Shown: positions 33,307-41,840, counted from the stretch's first letter. The stretch is DNA of 42,448 nt from Candidatus Hermodarchaeum yapensis (GCA_016840405.1 JAEOSK010000024.1:1-42448), one strand, 5' to 3'. Program-made: numbers and translations. Notes: generated by a model from the sequence alone, not told the origin.

Positions 33307-33406
33307 TTCTTCACCTTCCAACCAATCGTTGAGGAGCAGGCTTTTAGCCTCAAAGTGCAATTATTTATTCCGAAAATGGTTTCATGAGCCAAAGAGGTCC
33401 CTGAAA

Positions 33407-34069
33407 ATGTCCGAAGAAGAAAAAGTCGAATTAGAAGAAGAGAAAGCGAAAGAAGAAAAACGGAACGTTGCTAAACAATTAGCCACTTCCTTTCCTAAGT
33501 TTGTCCTTAACGGTTTAATTGCGATTGCCATAGGGTTATTCTATCTCTTCATAGTGCCCCTCTTCCAACCAGTTTTGGATGCTTACCCGATTCTCGTTAT
33601 CTACACTCTTGTTCTTCCAGGAGTGATTATACTAACTGGCTATTCTATCTTAGCTATAGGAATCTTGTTAGTGATTCTGCTTTTTGGCATCGAAGCCATA
33701 ATGCAATTTGCCAGATCTGCTGACGCTTTTGCTGAATTTGTTATCAGTCGGCTCCCTGGGATGCGTTCATCGGATTCTAAACATCCAAGACGAATTCCCC
33801 TGGATTTGATTTACATTTTCTTCATTCTTGTTGTTTATGTCATCATTTCCCCAATCTTCCTTACTGGGAATTTCCCTATACCCCTCCTAGAACCATCCTT
33901 CCAGATAATTGCTGTCGCTTTTGTGCTATTCTTTGTGTTAGTCTTTGTCTATGACCTGGCCAAATCTATCCAGAAATCAGCGAAACGGGGTATTGACAGA
34001 TTTGGTGCCCGTCTCGGACGACGCTACGAAGACCGAGATGAACCAGAAAAAATTGAAACTGATTATTAA
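33407..34069 (+). CDS. Integral membrane protein with charged termini, unknown function
   Basis: About 220 residues from ATG at 33407, which is preceded by AGAGGT; a longer frame from 33275 overlaps the previous gene and is unlikely. The first 28 residues are almost all Glu and Lys. About four transmembrane helices follow: FVLNGLIAIAIGLFYLFIV, ILVIYTLVLPGVIILTGY joined to ILAIGILLVILLFGIEA, DLIYIFFILVVYVIISPIF, and FQIIAVAFVLFFVLVFVYDL. The tail is basic then acidic. No transporter or enzyme motif is recognised. It is convergent with the Cys-cluster gene, with a 12-base gap. Confidence 0.8.
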   Translation: MSEEEKVELEEEKAKEEKRNVAKQLATSFPKFVLNGLIAIAIGLFYLFIVPLFQPVLDAYPILVIYTLVLPGVIILTGYSILAIGILLVILLFGIEAIMQFARSADAFAEFVISRLPGMRSSDSKHPRRIPLDLIYIFFILVVYVIISPIFLTGNFPIPLLEPSFQIIAVAFVLFFVLVFVYDLAKSIQKSAKRGIDRFGARLGRRYEDRDEPEKIETDY

Positions 34070-34081
34070 TCTCCAAAAACG

Positions 34082-34984
34082 CTAGCGTGGTGGGTTGGCT
34101 GCTGATTCTACAGCCTTAGCAGTACTTTTTTCAGCTTGTTTAGCCGGTTTGCCAGTCTTTGGAGCGGCTTTCGAAATTTCAGCTAGAATCTCAACCGTTC
34201 TTCGTAGCCCTTGGAGTCGAATCACTAAATCAGGTGCAGGATCTAAGCTCACGAGAAATCGTGTTTTCAGATTGATATCATTAGCACGTACAAAGGACCA
34301 CTGCTCCTCCAGTTCTTTGAGTTTCGGTTGAATCTCTTCAGTAAACTTAGTTTCCGAAAATTTGGGTGACTCCATGCGGATGTACCATGTGTCTGCCATG
34401 TCTTTCAGGATTTCCACCCGAAGGTGAAGCATTTCAGTTAGGAAGGTGAGCAATGGTTCAAGGGCTTCCCGCTTCACAATGTCACCATCAGGATCTAAAC
34501 TGACAAGTCTACGCCTGACATCAACAACAAAAATTCCATGACCGACACCGAAGTACCAGGTGTTGTTGAGTGCATAACCATAAACCGACTGTTTTGTGGA
34601 TTTTTCCAGATATTCTTTAAACGCTTGGAAGTTAGCGTCGGGATCATCCTTCTTGAACTGGATATACCGAAGGAAGTACTGAAGGGGGTAGCGAGGTTCA
34701 AGTGGGTGATCACGGTTGGCTCCAGATTTCAAATAGGATTGGAGCGTCCGGAGGTGCACCTGATAACAAAAGGAGGGTAAATCTGAGGTTTTTGCTCCTA
34801 GTGTGATGAGGATATTTAAGAAGACGCGGTCGGGGCACAGGGGTCGAAGGGTGCATCGCATTCGGTCACGTTGGCACTGTTTACAGGTACTTGCCATTTT
34901 GGTGAGTACTTCAGAGAGCATGAAGCGACCCATACTGGGGTTTCCTAATTCTTCCAATTGATGGAACCTGTCCCGATACTTCAT
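34082..34984 (-). CDS. Uncharacterised protein with N-terminal four-cysteine cluster
   Basis: About 300 residues from ATG at 34984; a TTG two codons upstream is less likely. Cys34, Cys37, Cys44 and Cys50 (CKQC, RCTLRPLC) are arranged C-x2-C-x6-C-x5-C and could bind zinc or a [4Fe-4S] cluster. The middle region (residues 75-180) is mixed alpha/beta with many aromatic residues, and FGVGHGIFVVDVRRRLVSLDPDGD looks like a strand-rich core. The C-terminal 40 residues are Ala/Lys-rich and likely disordered. I do not recognise a family. The 285 bases upstream form the divergent promoter region shared with porCDAB. Confidence 0.72.
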   Translation of the reverse strand: MKYRDRFHQLEELGNPSMGRFMLSEVLTKMASTCKQCQRDRMRCTLRPLCPDRVFLNILITLGAKTSDLPSFCYQVHLRTLQSYLKSGANRDHPLEPRYPLQYFLRYIQFKKDDPDANFQAFKEYLEKSTKQSVYGYALNNTWYFGVGHGIFVVDVRRRLVSLDPDGDIVKREALEPLLTFLTEMLHLRVEILKDMADTWYIRMESPKFSETKFTEEIQPKLKELEEQWSFVRANDINLKTRFLVSLDPAPDLVIRLQGLRRTVEILAEISKAAPKTGKPAKQAEKSTAKAVESAANPPR

Positions 34985-35197
34985 GTACAATGTCTGTCAC
35001 CCAGTGACCATAAAGTGCTAAATCTTAGCAGCTAGCCCTTTATTTTCTGATTAGTTCTGTTAAACTGGCTCTACAATCCCCTAAACGTTTCTAAACCTTT
35101 CGGTGCTCAAGCTAGCCAGAGATTACAATCACTTCATCATTATCTTAGGAACAAATGGATTTGGATAATGGGATGAATTTTGCGTAAGATGAGCAAA

Positions 35198-35206
35198 GCA
35201 TAAAAG
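35198..35206 (+). promoter_or_regulatory. TATA-like box of the porCDAB operon
   Basis: GCATAAAAG lies 64-72 bases before the porC start and predicts a leader of about 45 bases. It is the best AT-rich candidate in the 285-base region before the operon; nothing else in that stretch stands out. Confidence 0.45.
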
Positions 35207-35269
35207 ACTTGACGCTCTCCTTCGAAGCCAGTGCGATTTAAAATCGTGACTAGTTGGGTGAACATTCCA

Positions 35270-35839
35270 ATGTCAGAACGAATTATTGATCTCCGGTTTC
35301 ACGGACGTGGAGGTCAAGGCGCTTGGACAGCTTCGATACTCCTCGCTCGGGCTGCTATCACTGAAGGCAAACACGCACAATCATTTCCTTTCTTTGGTCC
35401 CGAACGGAGTGGAGCACCGGTTGAGGCCTTTGCCCGAATTAGTGACTACGAGATTGAGTTACATAGTAAAGTTTACGAACCGGAATTTGTCGTGGTCATC
35501 GATCCCACCTTACTTGTCCAGGTCCCAGATACTATTATAGCGGGAACCAATGGAAAAACCAAGCTCATTGTCAATACTCGCGAAGATGGTGGAACCATCG
35601 CGAAACGTTTAGGATTCAAAGGTGAAGTCTGGACAGTCGCTGCCACGGATTTAGCCCGAGAAATTATTGGGCGCCCAATCGCGAACACTGCAATGTTGGG
35701 CGCCTTGGTTCGTGCCACTAAGTTGGTAAAACTGCAAAGCCTCTTCGAAGAAGTCAATAACCAATTTGGAGAACGAATTGGAGGTCGAAATGCAACAGTC
35801 ATCCAACGAGCTCATGATGAGGTAGAGAAACATGCCTAA
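35270..35839 (+). CDS. porC: Pyruvate:ferredoxin oxidoreductase, gamma subunit
   Basis: A 189-residue gamma subunit. The [20 protein letters not shown] opening and the [21 protein letters not shown] motif are hallmarks of the family. With the delta, alpha and beta chains it forms the enzyme that oxidises pyruvate to acetyl-CoA and CO2 with ferredoxin, or runs in reverse. ATG at 35270 is preferred, with GGGTGA upstream; the frame is open from 35231 but that would add 13 unusual residues. It overlaps porD by eight bases. Related 2-oxoisovalerate enzymes have a similar gamma subunit; the alpha chain points to pyruvate. Confidence 0.93.
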   Translation: MSERIIDLRFHGRGGQGAWTASILLARAAITEGKHAQSFPFFGPERSGAPVEAFARISDYEIELHSKVYEPEFVVVIDPTLLVQVPDTIIAGTNGKTKLIVNTREDGGTIAKRLGFKGEVWTVAATDLAREIIGRPIANTAMLGALVRATKLVKLQSLFEEVNNQFGERIGGRNATVIQRAHDEVEKHA

Positions 35840-36104
35840 GAAACTCCCTGGTTCAAAAGATATCCCCGCCGCTGGCGTCACTTGGAAGAGTGCCACCGAA
35901 TACAAGACTGGGGACTGGCGGAACAAACGACCAGTTCGTGATAAAGAAAAGTGCACCCGCTGTCTAATTTGTTGGATCTTTTGTCCTGATGCTGCTATAA
36001 GCTGGGATGGCAAAGATATTCACTTCAATCTTGATTTTTGTAAAGGCTGTGGCATCTGCGCGGAAGAGTGCCCGGTCAATTGCATCGAAATGGAGGAGGA
36101 ATAA
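35832..36104 (+). CDS. porD: Pyruvate:ferredoxin oxidoreductase, delta subunit (2x[4Fe-4S] ferredoxin)
   Basis: A 90-residue ferredoxin-like subunit with two complete CxxCxxCxxxCP motifs: Cys41, 44, 47, 51 and Cys70, 73, 76, 80. It relays electrons from the TPP site to external ferredoxin. It starts inside the end of porC and stops four bases before porA, so translation of the four genes is coupled. Confidence 0.96.
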   Translation: MPKKLPGSKDIPAAGVTWKSATEYKTGDWRNKRPVRDKEKCTRCLICWIFCPDAAISWDGKDIHFNLDFCKGCGICAEECPVNCIEMEEE

Positions 36105-36108
36105 ACCA

Positions 36109-37335
36109 ATGACCGTGAAACAACACTTAATGGGAATCAACGGCGACGAAGCCGTTGCTTATGCTGCCAAACATGCCCTTGTCGACGTCTGTGCAGCTTA
36201 CCCCATTACACCACAAACAATCATCGTCGAAAAATTCGCTGAATTTGTTGCCAACGGGGAAGTCGAAACTGAGTTTGTCCGGGTCGAATCAGAACACAGT
36301 GCCCTAAGTGCCTGTGTTGGAGCCGCTGCCGCTGGTGCCCGTACGTTCACAGCCAGCGCCGCCAACGGCATCGAACTCATGCACGAAGTCATCTTCCTTG
36401 CCTCATCCATCCGCATGCCCATCATCATGGCGGTCGCCGACCGTGCACCTAGTGGCCCCATCAACATCCACGGCGACTCCACCGTTTCCTTAGCTCAACG
36501 CGACACAGGCTGGATTATGATTTACTGTGAAAACTCGCAAGAAGCCTACGACGCCACGTTACAGGCGTTCCGCATCGGCGAACACCCCGATGTCCAACTC
36601 CCCGTCATGACCATGCTCGATGGATTCGTTCTCACCCACACTCTCGAAAATGTCTATCTGCTTGGTGAAAAAGACGCTCACAAATTTGTTGGGCGTCGTG
36701 AACCCATGATGATCGAAATCGACGGGAAGCCCGTTCCGTTAAAACTTGATCCTAAAACCCCCATAACCATCGGTCCCCTTCAACTCTTTGACTATTACAT
36801 GGAGACCAAACTCCAACACTCTGAAGCCATGGAACGCGCCCGCCCAGTCATCACCCAAATCAACAACGAATGGGCTCAACTTACCGGACGTAAATATGGC
36901 GACGGATACCTCCAACCTTTCAAGGTTAAAGATGCTGACGCTGTTCTCGTCACAACTGGCAGCTCTGCAGGGACCGCCCGATACGTTGCTCGACAACTTC
37001 GTGCCCAAGGCAAGAAGGTCGGGCTCCTCAAAGTCCGCACCTTCCGACCATTCCCATACAAGAAACTCGCAAAAATACTCGCCGATGTACCTGTTGTTGG
37101 TGTCTTCGAACGCACTCACATCACAGGAAGTTTTGGAGGACCTCTCTTCACAGAAGTCCGTAGCGCGCTCTACGAACAGAACACCCGTCCAGCGATTCTT
37201 GGCTATTATGGTGGTCTCGGCGGAAGGGATGTCACACCTGATGACTTTGAGGCCATGTACAAAGAGCTCCTTAAAGTCAAAACAACCGGAAAAGCACCCC
37301 GGGACCTCGTAAAGTATGTTACTGTTAGGAAGTGA
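36109..37335 (+). CDS. porA: Pyruvate:ferredoxin oxidoreductase, alpha subunit
   Basis: A 408-residue alpha chain beginning MTVKQHLMGINGDEAVAYAA. The pyrimidine-binding family region AAYPITPQTIIVEKFAEFVANGEVETEFVRVESEHSA is clear, as are PINIHGDSTVSLAQRDTGW and the later GSSAGTARYVARQLRAQGKKVGLLKVRTFRPFP domain. The HGD-S pattern resembles pyruvate enzymes more than 2-oxoglutarate ones. ATG at 36109 follows GGAGGA that lies in the end of porD. The whole gene uses C-ending codons strongly, which changes inside the next gene. Confidence 0.95.
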   Translation: MTVKQHLMGINGDEAVAYAAKHALVDVCAAYPITPQTIIVEKFAEFVANGEVETEFVRVESEHSALSACVGAAAAGARTFTASAANGIELMHEVIFLASSIRMPIIMAVADRAPSGPINIHGDSTVSLAQRDTGWIMIYCENSQEAYDATLQAFRIGEHPDVQLPVMTMLDGFVLTHTLENVYLLGEKDAHKFVGRREPMMIEIDGKPVPLKLDPKTPITIGPLQLFDYYMETKLQHSEAMERARPVITQINNEWAQLTGRKYGDGYLQPFKVKDADAVLVTTGSSAGTARYVARQLRAQGKKVGLLKVRTFRPFPYKKLAKILADVPVVGVFERTHITGSFGGPLFTEVRSALYEQNTRPAILGYYGGLGGRDVTPDDFEAMYKELLKVKTTGKAPRDLVKYVTVRK

Positions 37336-37352
37336 ATTCAGGAGGAAAAAAG

Positions 37353-38336
37353 ATGACTCAAGAAAAATCTGAATGGCGACCCCGACTCAAAGACATTGCT
37401 GATCAGGAAGAACTCTTCACCAGCGGTCAACGCCTCTGTGCAGGTTGCCCCGCTGGCACTGTTGCCCGGATGGCAATGCATGCTCTCCCTCGACCAAAGA
37501 ACACCATTGTTAGCAATGCCACCGGCTGTCTTGAAGTCGCATCCACAATCTATCCCTACTCTGCTTGGCGTGTCCCCTGGATGCACTCGCTCTTCGAAAA
37601 TGCCCCCGCCAATGCTAGCGGTATTGAAGCCGCCTACAAAGCCCGTAAACGGCAAGGTCTTGAGAAGGACATCCCCGACCTCCTCGTCATCAGTGGTGAC
37701 GGCAGTGGATTCGACATAGGCGTCCAAGCCGCTAGTGGCGCTATCGAACGACGACATAACTTCCTCTACATTATCTACGACAACCAAGCGTACCAAAATA
37801 CTGGAATTCAGCGTTCTGGGGCAACGCCGAAGTATGCTTGGACCACTACCAGTCAGGTAGGTCGTGCAGTGCCTGGAAAGCCAACCTGGAAGAAGCCCAT
37901 TGCCCTTGTGTATGCAGCGCATGATCCCGCGTATTGTGCTTCGGCATCGGTTTCGCATTGGCGTGACTTTATGGTCAAGGTTCGCAAGGGCATGGAGGTC
38001 GACGGTCCAGCCGTGATTCATGTGTTGTCGCCGTGTCATCGGAACTGGCGGTATCCGGAAGAGCTAGGGATGAAGATGGCAAAACTTGCGGTAGAAACCT
38101 GTTTCCATCCGCTATGGGAGTATGATGGTGATACCCGAACCTATACGATGTCCTCTCCGAGTATGCGGTACGTAAAGGATCCTGACAAGAAGAAGCCAGT
38201 TGTGGAGTGGTTAGAGCCTCAGGGTCGGTTCCGGCACTTATTCCGTCCCAAACGGCGAGATGATTGGATTCAAGACTTCCAAAGACTTGTCGATGAGGAC
38301 TGGGAGTTCATTCAGAAACTTACGAATATGGGCTAG
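37353..38336 (+). CDS. porB: Pyruvate:ferredoxin oxidoreductase, beta subunit
   Basis: A 327-residue beta chain. Cluster-binding Cys29 and Cys32 (CAGCPA), Cys59 (NATGCLEV) and Cys228 (LSPCHRNW) hold the proximal [4Fe-4S] cluster. The TPP/Mg motif is ISGDGSGFDIGVQAASGA with the downstream IIYDNQAYQNTG. ATG at 37353 follows GGAGG. Codon use switches sharply near 37809: leucine is mostly CTC before and never CTC after, and lysine moves from AAA to AAG. The protein motifs continue intact across the switch, so the gene is not broken. It ends the operon. Confidence 0.95.
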   Translation: MTQEKSEWRPRLKDIADQEELFTSGQRLCAGCPAGTVARMAMHALPRPKNTIVSNATGCLEVASTIYPYSAWRVPWMHSLFENAPANASGIEAAYKARKRQGLEKDIPDLLVISGDGSGFDIGVQAASGAIERRHNFLYIIYDNQAYQNTGIQRSGATPKYAWTTTSQVGRAVPGKPTWKKPIALVYAAHDPAYCASASVSHWRDFMVKVRKGMEVDGPAVIHVLSPCHRNWRYPEELGMKMAKLAVETCFHPLWEYDGDTRTYTMSSPSMRYVKDPDKKKPVVEWLEPQGRFRHLFRPKRRDDWIQDFQRLVDEDWEFIQKLTNMG

Positions 38337-38360
38337 GTCGATTCAGTCAGCTGTTCTACT

Positions 38361-38392
38361 GCATATATATGAATTACAAGTGATACTTGTAA
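38361..38392 (+). promoter_or_regulatory. TATA-like box followed by a perfect inverted repeat (operator candidate)
   Basis: GCATATATAT at 38361-38370 is followed by the perfect inverted repeat TTACAAGT-GAT-ACTTGTAA at 38374-38392 (8-base arms, 3-base centre). The repeat spans the stretch between the TATA box and the expected transcription start, where a repressor would block RNA polymerase. The start codon of the acetyltransferase gene is 77 bases downstream. A second AT-rich element (38431-38445) is closer to the gene, so promoter use is uncertain. Confidence 0.5.
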
Positions 38393-38469
38393 CTAGGTCG
38401 CTGTCTGCAACCGGCTCTAAGCACTTGTTTAAAACATATCCAAATATTATGTCAGGATAGAACTGCAAA

Positions 38470-39351
38470 ATGTCGTGGCAAATTCGCCCGTATGAATTGT
38501 CTGATAGACCCGCAATCTTGGAGATTTCCAAGCGTACATGGGGTGGCTATGATCAACTGCCTTCTGAATTGGATAAGTTGATGGCGAATCGGAATTCTTA
38601 CATGTTTGTTATGGAGTTTAAAGACCGCGTTGTTGCGTTTGCGAATCTGAAGGTCATTGACGAAGGAAAAACGGGGTGGATGGAGTTCATGCGAGTCCAC
38701 TGGCGATATCGAAAACGAGGCTTTGCCTGGACCATGACTCAGAGACTCATTACTGAAGCGCAAAACTTGGGCGTTAAACGGCTCCGTCTATCAACCACCA
38801 CTGAAAACGAAGCGACCAAACGAATAACCGACCGCATAGGCATGCATCGACTCCTTCACATGAAGCTGTTTTGGAAAGGAAACTTCCGTAGGATACGGTG
38901 GAAAGACGTATCGGTTCCCAATGTTCTAGTCTCAACGGATGAAGCCTTCGTGTTGCTGACGGATTTCCCAAGCCTAGTTCCTAAGGGCATCCTTGTCGAT
39001 TACTGGCACGCATATGATTTGACCAAAGATTCACTTGAATCGATTAGTGAAAATATAAGATTCTGGAAGGGTGAAAAGAACGGAAAGGATATGGCGCTCT
39101 CGTTTGGTTATCTTCGCGTTTTTCGCGGTGAACCAATGTGGTGTTCGACCATTTATGCTGTAGGCGAACATTCATTTTATTCAGCTCTGTCTCAACAGCT
39201 TCAAACCGCTGTGGAACATGAGGTGCGAGGGGTGTTGTGTTTTCATCCAGTTCAGTATCAGGTTGGTCATGAAATTCCTGGGCTGAAAAGGAACACGTTT
39301 TCTAGCATACTTGTGTTGTATGAAAAACACCCGCCCTTTGATACTCGTTGA
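38470..39351 (+). CDS. GNAT family N-acetyltransferase
   Basis: A 293-residue protein whose first ~150 residues form a GNAT domain: IRPYELSDRPAILEISKRTW at the start, a strand with MFVMEFKDRVVAFANLKV, the acetyl-CoA segment VHWRYRKRGFAWTMTQRLI (a GFA variant of the G-x-G/A loop), and LRLSTTTENEATKRITDRIGM. The C-terminal ~140 residues have a second alpha/beta unit with aromatic-rich strands and no acetyl-CoA loop, so the protein is about twice the usual GNAT length. Codon use is like the second half of porB. An operator-like palindrome lies in the 133-base upstream gap. The substrate is unknown. Confidence 0.82.
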   Translation: MSWQIRPYELSDRPAILEISKRTWGGYDQLPSELDKLMANRNSYMFVMEFKDRVVAFANLKVIDEGKTGWMEFMRVHWRYRKRGFAWTMTQRLITEAQNLGVKRLRLSTTTENEATKRITDRIGMHRLLHMKLFWKGNFRRIRWKDVSVPNVLVSTDEAFVLLTDFPSLVPKGILVDYWHAYDLTKDSLESISENIRFWKGEKNGKDMALSFGYLRVFRGEPMWCSTIYAVGEHSFYSALSQQLQTAVEHEVRGVLCFHPVQYQVGHEIPGLKRNTFSSILVLYEKHPPFDTR

Positions 39352-39432
39352 GAACTGAGTATCATTCCAATAAATAAAAAGGATGAATTGAATAGGTCTA
39401 TTTAGCTATCACTTATTGGAGATGTCATGTGA

Positions 39433-39909
39433 ATGGGCGATGAAAATACGGCGTCGACACTTGTGTTGGTCGCTGCAATTCTACAATTAATTCTTAGTTT
39501 ATTTTCAATGGTTGGAGGTACATTTACTGCACTAATGCTCCTGCCATTCATGTTTGATCCCTTCATGATGATGGTAATGGGCTGGTTGATATTACTTACT
39601 GTAATACTCAACATTGTCATAGGTGTTGTTGGGATAATCTTTTCGATTATTTGGTTCAGTTGGCGACATTCACCCAGTGAACATAAAACTGGGCTGATTG
39701 CAACTGGAATTCTTGGTTTACTCTTAGCTGGTATCATTCCAGGCCTTTTAGCCCTGATCGGGGGTGTCACTGCTCCATCACCCACCGAGTATCTTGGCTA
39801 TGAACCCGCGAAAACTGTGTCTTTCAAGACCGAGAGGCGTTGTTCCAGTTGTGGGGCTGAAGCAACAGAGGACGATCAATACTGCTGGAGATGCGGAGCC
39901 CGCCTTTAA
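39433..39909 (+). CDS. Membrane protein with C-terminal zinc ribbon
   Basis: A 158-residue protein. Three or four hydrophobic helices cover residues 8-110 (LVLVAAILQLILSLFSMV, ALMLLPFMFDPFMMMVMGWLILL, ILNIVIGVVGIIFSIIWF, LIATGILGLLLAGIIPGLLALIGG). The soluble tail ends in CSSCGAEATEDDQYCWRCGARL, a zinc-ribbon with C-x2-C and C-x2-C pairs. Such membrane-anchored zinc-ribbon proteins are common in archaea and have no defined function. The ATG at 39433 follows GGAGATG at suitable distance; AATAAATAAAAA at 39369-39380 may be its TATA region. Confidence 0.83.
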   Translation: MGDENTASTLVLVAAILQLILSLFSMVGGTFTALMLLPFMFDPFMMMVMGWLILLTVILNIVIGVVGIIFSIIWFSWRHSPSEHKTGLIATGILGLLLAGIIPGLLALIGGVTAPSPTEYLGYEPAKTVSFKTERRCSSCGAEATEDDQYCWRCGARL

Positions 39910-39972
39910 ACACGTTTAATAAGCACTCACACCAACTCTGTCATGCAACCTTTGAACCAGATGGTGTAAGGC

Positions 39973-40497
39973 GTGGTAGGACTTCGCATCTTTGGATTTG
40001 AAAATACACCACCTAATCTCCTGGCTGGAATTAAAAAAACGCTGGATAACCAGTTTTCCCAGCTGTTCAACCCAGTGAGTCTCCATCCCGATTTTTTACC
40101 CGTTCCCGAAGATGCCTATGATTCAAAACGCCGCCAATACAGAGCACAATCATTTCTTGATGCCCTCGATAGGGTTGTTCCTCCTACTCTTCATGGTCTC
40201 GCCTTGGTGAATTATGATTTATTCGTCCCTCGGCTCAACTTCATCTTCGGTGTAGCCCAGCCAGGTGGTCACGCTCTAGTCGCACTTCCGCGGCTTCGCC
40301 CCAGCTTCTACAAACTGCCCACAGACGATATGGCTTACTTTGAACGCGTGACCAAAGAAGTCATCCATGAACTTGGACATGTTTTGGGACTTGACCATTG
40401 TACTCAATTTTGCGTGATGCGTTTTTCAAATACACTGGCTGATACAGATCAGAAACCAGGGCAATTTTGTCAAAGTTGTAAGAAAGTCCTTGGGTAA
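39973..40497 (+). CDS. amzA: Archaemetzincin zinc metalloprotease
   Basis: A 174-residue archaemetzincin. The extended zinc motif is HELGHVLGLDHC with His132, Glu133, His136 and His142, followed by the family CxxxxCVM (Cys143, Cys147, Met149). A second zinc is expected from these Cys together with Cys166 and Cys169 in FCQSCKK. It probably acts as an aminopeptidase or protease in the cytoplasm; the natural substrates are not known. The GTG at 39973 is the only suitable start. It stands alone between the zinc-ribbon protein and the MFS transporter. Confidence 0.95.
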   Translation: MVGLRIFGFENTPPNLLAGIKKTLDNQFSQLFNPVSLHPDFLPVPEDAYDSKRRQYRAQSFLDALDRVVPPTLHGLALVNYDLFVPRLNFIFGVAQPGGHALVALPRLRPSFYKLPTDDMAYFERVTKEVIHELGHVLGLDHCTQFCVMRFSNTLADTDQKPGQFCQSCKKVLG

Positions 40498-40525
40498 CAT
40501 GGTTCACAGAACCACGAGTACATTG

Positions 40526-40554
40526 ACATGTTAATAACATGTTGATTTTATATA
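40526..40554 (+). promoter_or_regulatory. Inverted repeat abutting the TATA box of the MFS gene
   Basis: ACATGTT-AAT-AACATGT (7-base arms, 40526-40542) lies just upstream of TTTTATATA at 40546-40554. The TATA box is 41-49 bases before the ATG, giving a leader with GAGGG. The repeat occupies the BRE/activator position. A run of seven G follows at 40567-40573 near the predicted transcription start. Confidence 0.5.
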
Positions 40555-40594
40555 GCAAGACTATGCAAAGGGGGGGTTTACGAGGGACCATAAC

Positions 40595-41833
40595 ATGGCA
40601 GAAACAAAACGGTCTCGTGGATATTTAGTCTTCCTCGTTCTCTTAATGGGTCTCATTGGACAAATGGATGTCTGGCTCTCTCTCATCGAAACCCCTGCAG
40701 CTCCATTTATCCTCGCAGAAGCAGGTTTGGACGCTTCTACCCAATGGCTCTTTGGATTGTGGCAAGGTATCTTTGGAGTCATTGTGTTTCTAGTGTTCTT
40801 CATCGGCTATTTCTCTGATGCTTTCGGACGACGAAAAGGTATCTTAGCGCTCATACTAGTAATGGGTGTTCCCGCAGGACTCATCCTCCTTGTTCCCGAT
40901 ATTACCTTCGGTTCTATTGGCTGGTACCTATTCCTACTGTTCTATTCAATCGCCATCATGGGGACAACTTCAAACCTCTGGGAAGTTCCAATCACTGAAG
41001 AATCACCAGCGAAACGGCGTGCACTCTATGGAAGCCTTGCCTTCCTCATTAGCGTCATTCCCCTCTACGCACTCCTTGGCCAACGAATCATCGGATTATA
41101 TGGCTGGAGATGGGGTTACGGTATCATGGCAATCTTCATGTTTGCACTCCTCGTCCTCCTCTTCTTCATGAAGGAAACGAAGCGTTGGACAGATGTGCAA
41201 GAGGGACGTGCAGAAAAACGACTCGGTATCATCGAAGCACTCCGATCCTTGGGAAGAAGGGACCTGGCGTATGTCGGTGTCGCTTCACTGGTCTATTTGA
41301 TGTGGACTATCTCATTCAAACTTGGTACAACCTGGTCTGGAGTATTCTTCCTTGGCACACCATACGCCTCTCAATGGAGCCTGATACTCATAATCGGTGG
41401 GCTAATGCTTCCAATTAGCGCTATCATCACAGGAGTCCTCCTAGAAAGAATTGGTCGAAACATCACCTTAATTATAGGAAGTTTCGGTGCGATATTCTCC
41501 TTTGTGGGACTTGGACTAGCCGGTTTACCAGCGTTCTTCTGGGGTGTTTACTTCTTCATGGCCATGGTGCTAGCTTGGATCTATGTGTACGTTACTGAAA
41601 TCTTTCCAACGAAGGTGCGTTCCTCAAGTGTTGGAATCGCCGTCACTGCATCTCGTCTGGGTTACATCCTAGCTCCGCTAATCGCTGCAATGATCTTCCT
41701 TTCCCTTCCAGGGAATTGGATGGCTTTTTGGGTAATCGCTGGGGTATTCATGATATTCCCACTGTTATCTTTCTTGACCAAACCCTATGAAACCAAGGGG
41801 AAGGAACTCGAGACGATCGACGAAGAAAAGTAG
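40595..41833 (+). CDS. Major facilitator superfamily transporter
   Basis: A 412-residue transporter with about 12 hydrophobic helices. The motif between helices 2 and 3 is GYFSDAFGRRKG at 71-82, and a similar LLERIGRN turn follows in the second half, as expected for the duplicated MFS fold. EVPITEESPAKRRALYG and YVTEIFPTKVRSS resemble sugar- and metabolite-type members, but the substrate cannot be assigned. GAGGG precedes the ATG. A palindromic element next to its TATA box suggests specific regulation. It is convergent with the Nif3-like gene. Confidence 0.92.
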   Translation: MAETKRSRGYLVFLVLLMGLIGQMDVWLSLIETPAAPFILAEAGLDASTQWLFGLWQGIFGVIVFLVFFIGYFSDAFGRRKGILALILVMGVPAGLILLVPDITFGSIGWYLFLLFYSIAIMGTTSNLWEVPITEESPAKRRALYGSLAFLISVIPLYALLGQRIIGLYGWRWGYGIMAIFMFALLVLLFFMKETKRWTDVQEGRAEKRLGIIEALRSLGRRDLAYVGVASLVYLMWTISFKLGTTWSGVFFLGTPYASQWSLILIIGGLMLPISAIITGVLLERIGRNITLIIGSFGAIFSFVGLGLAGLPAFFWGVYFFMAMVLAWIYVYVTEIFPTKVRSSSVGIAVTASRLGYILAPLIAAMIFLSLPGNWMAFWVIAGVFMIFPLLSFLTKPYETKGKELETIDEEK

Positions 41834-41840
41834 CTAAACT

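Noticed and set aside
33338..33350. AGGCT-TTT-AGCCT hairpin as a terminator
   Set aside because: Only five base pairs and no adjacent T-run; too weak to list.
33275..33406. N-terminal extension of the membrane protein from 33275
   Set aside because: It overlaps the preceding gene, is not hydrophobic in a signal-like way, and a good Shine-Dalgarno precedes ATG 33407.
37338..38039. Long antisense ORF of 233 codons
   Set aside because: It lies entirely opposite porB, has no family pattern, and is explained by the codon composition of the real gene.
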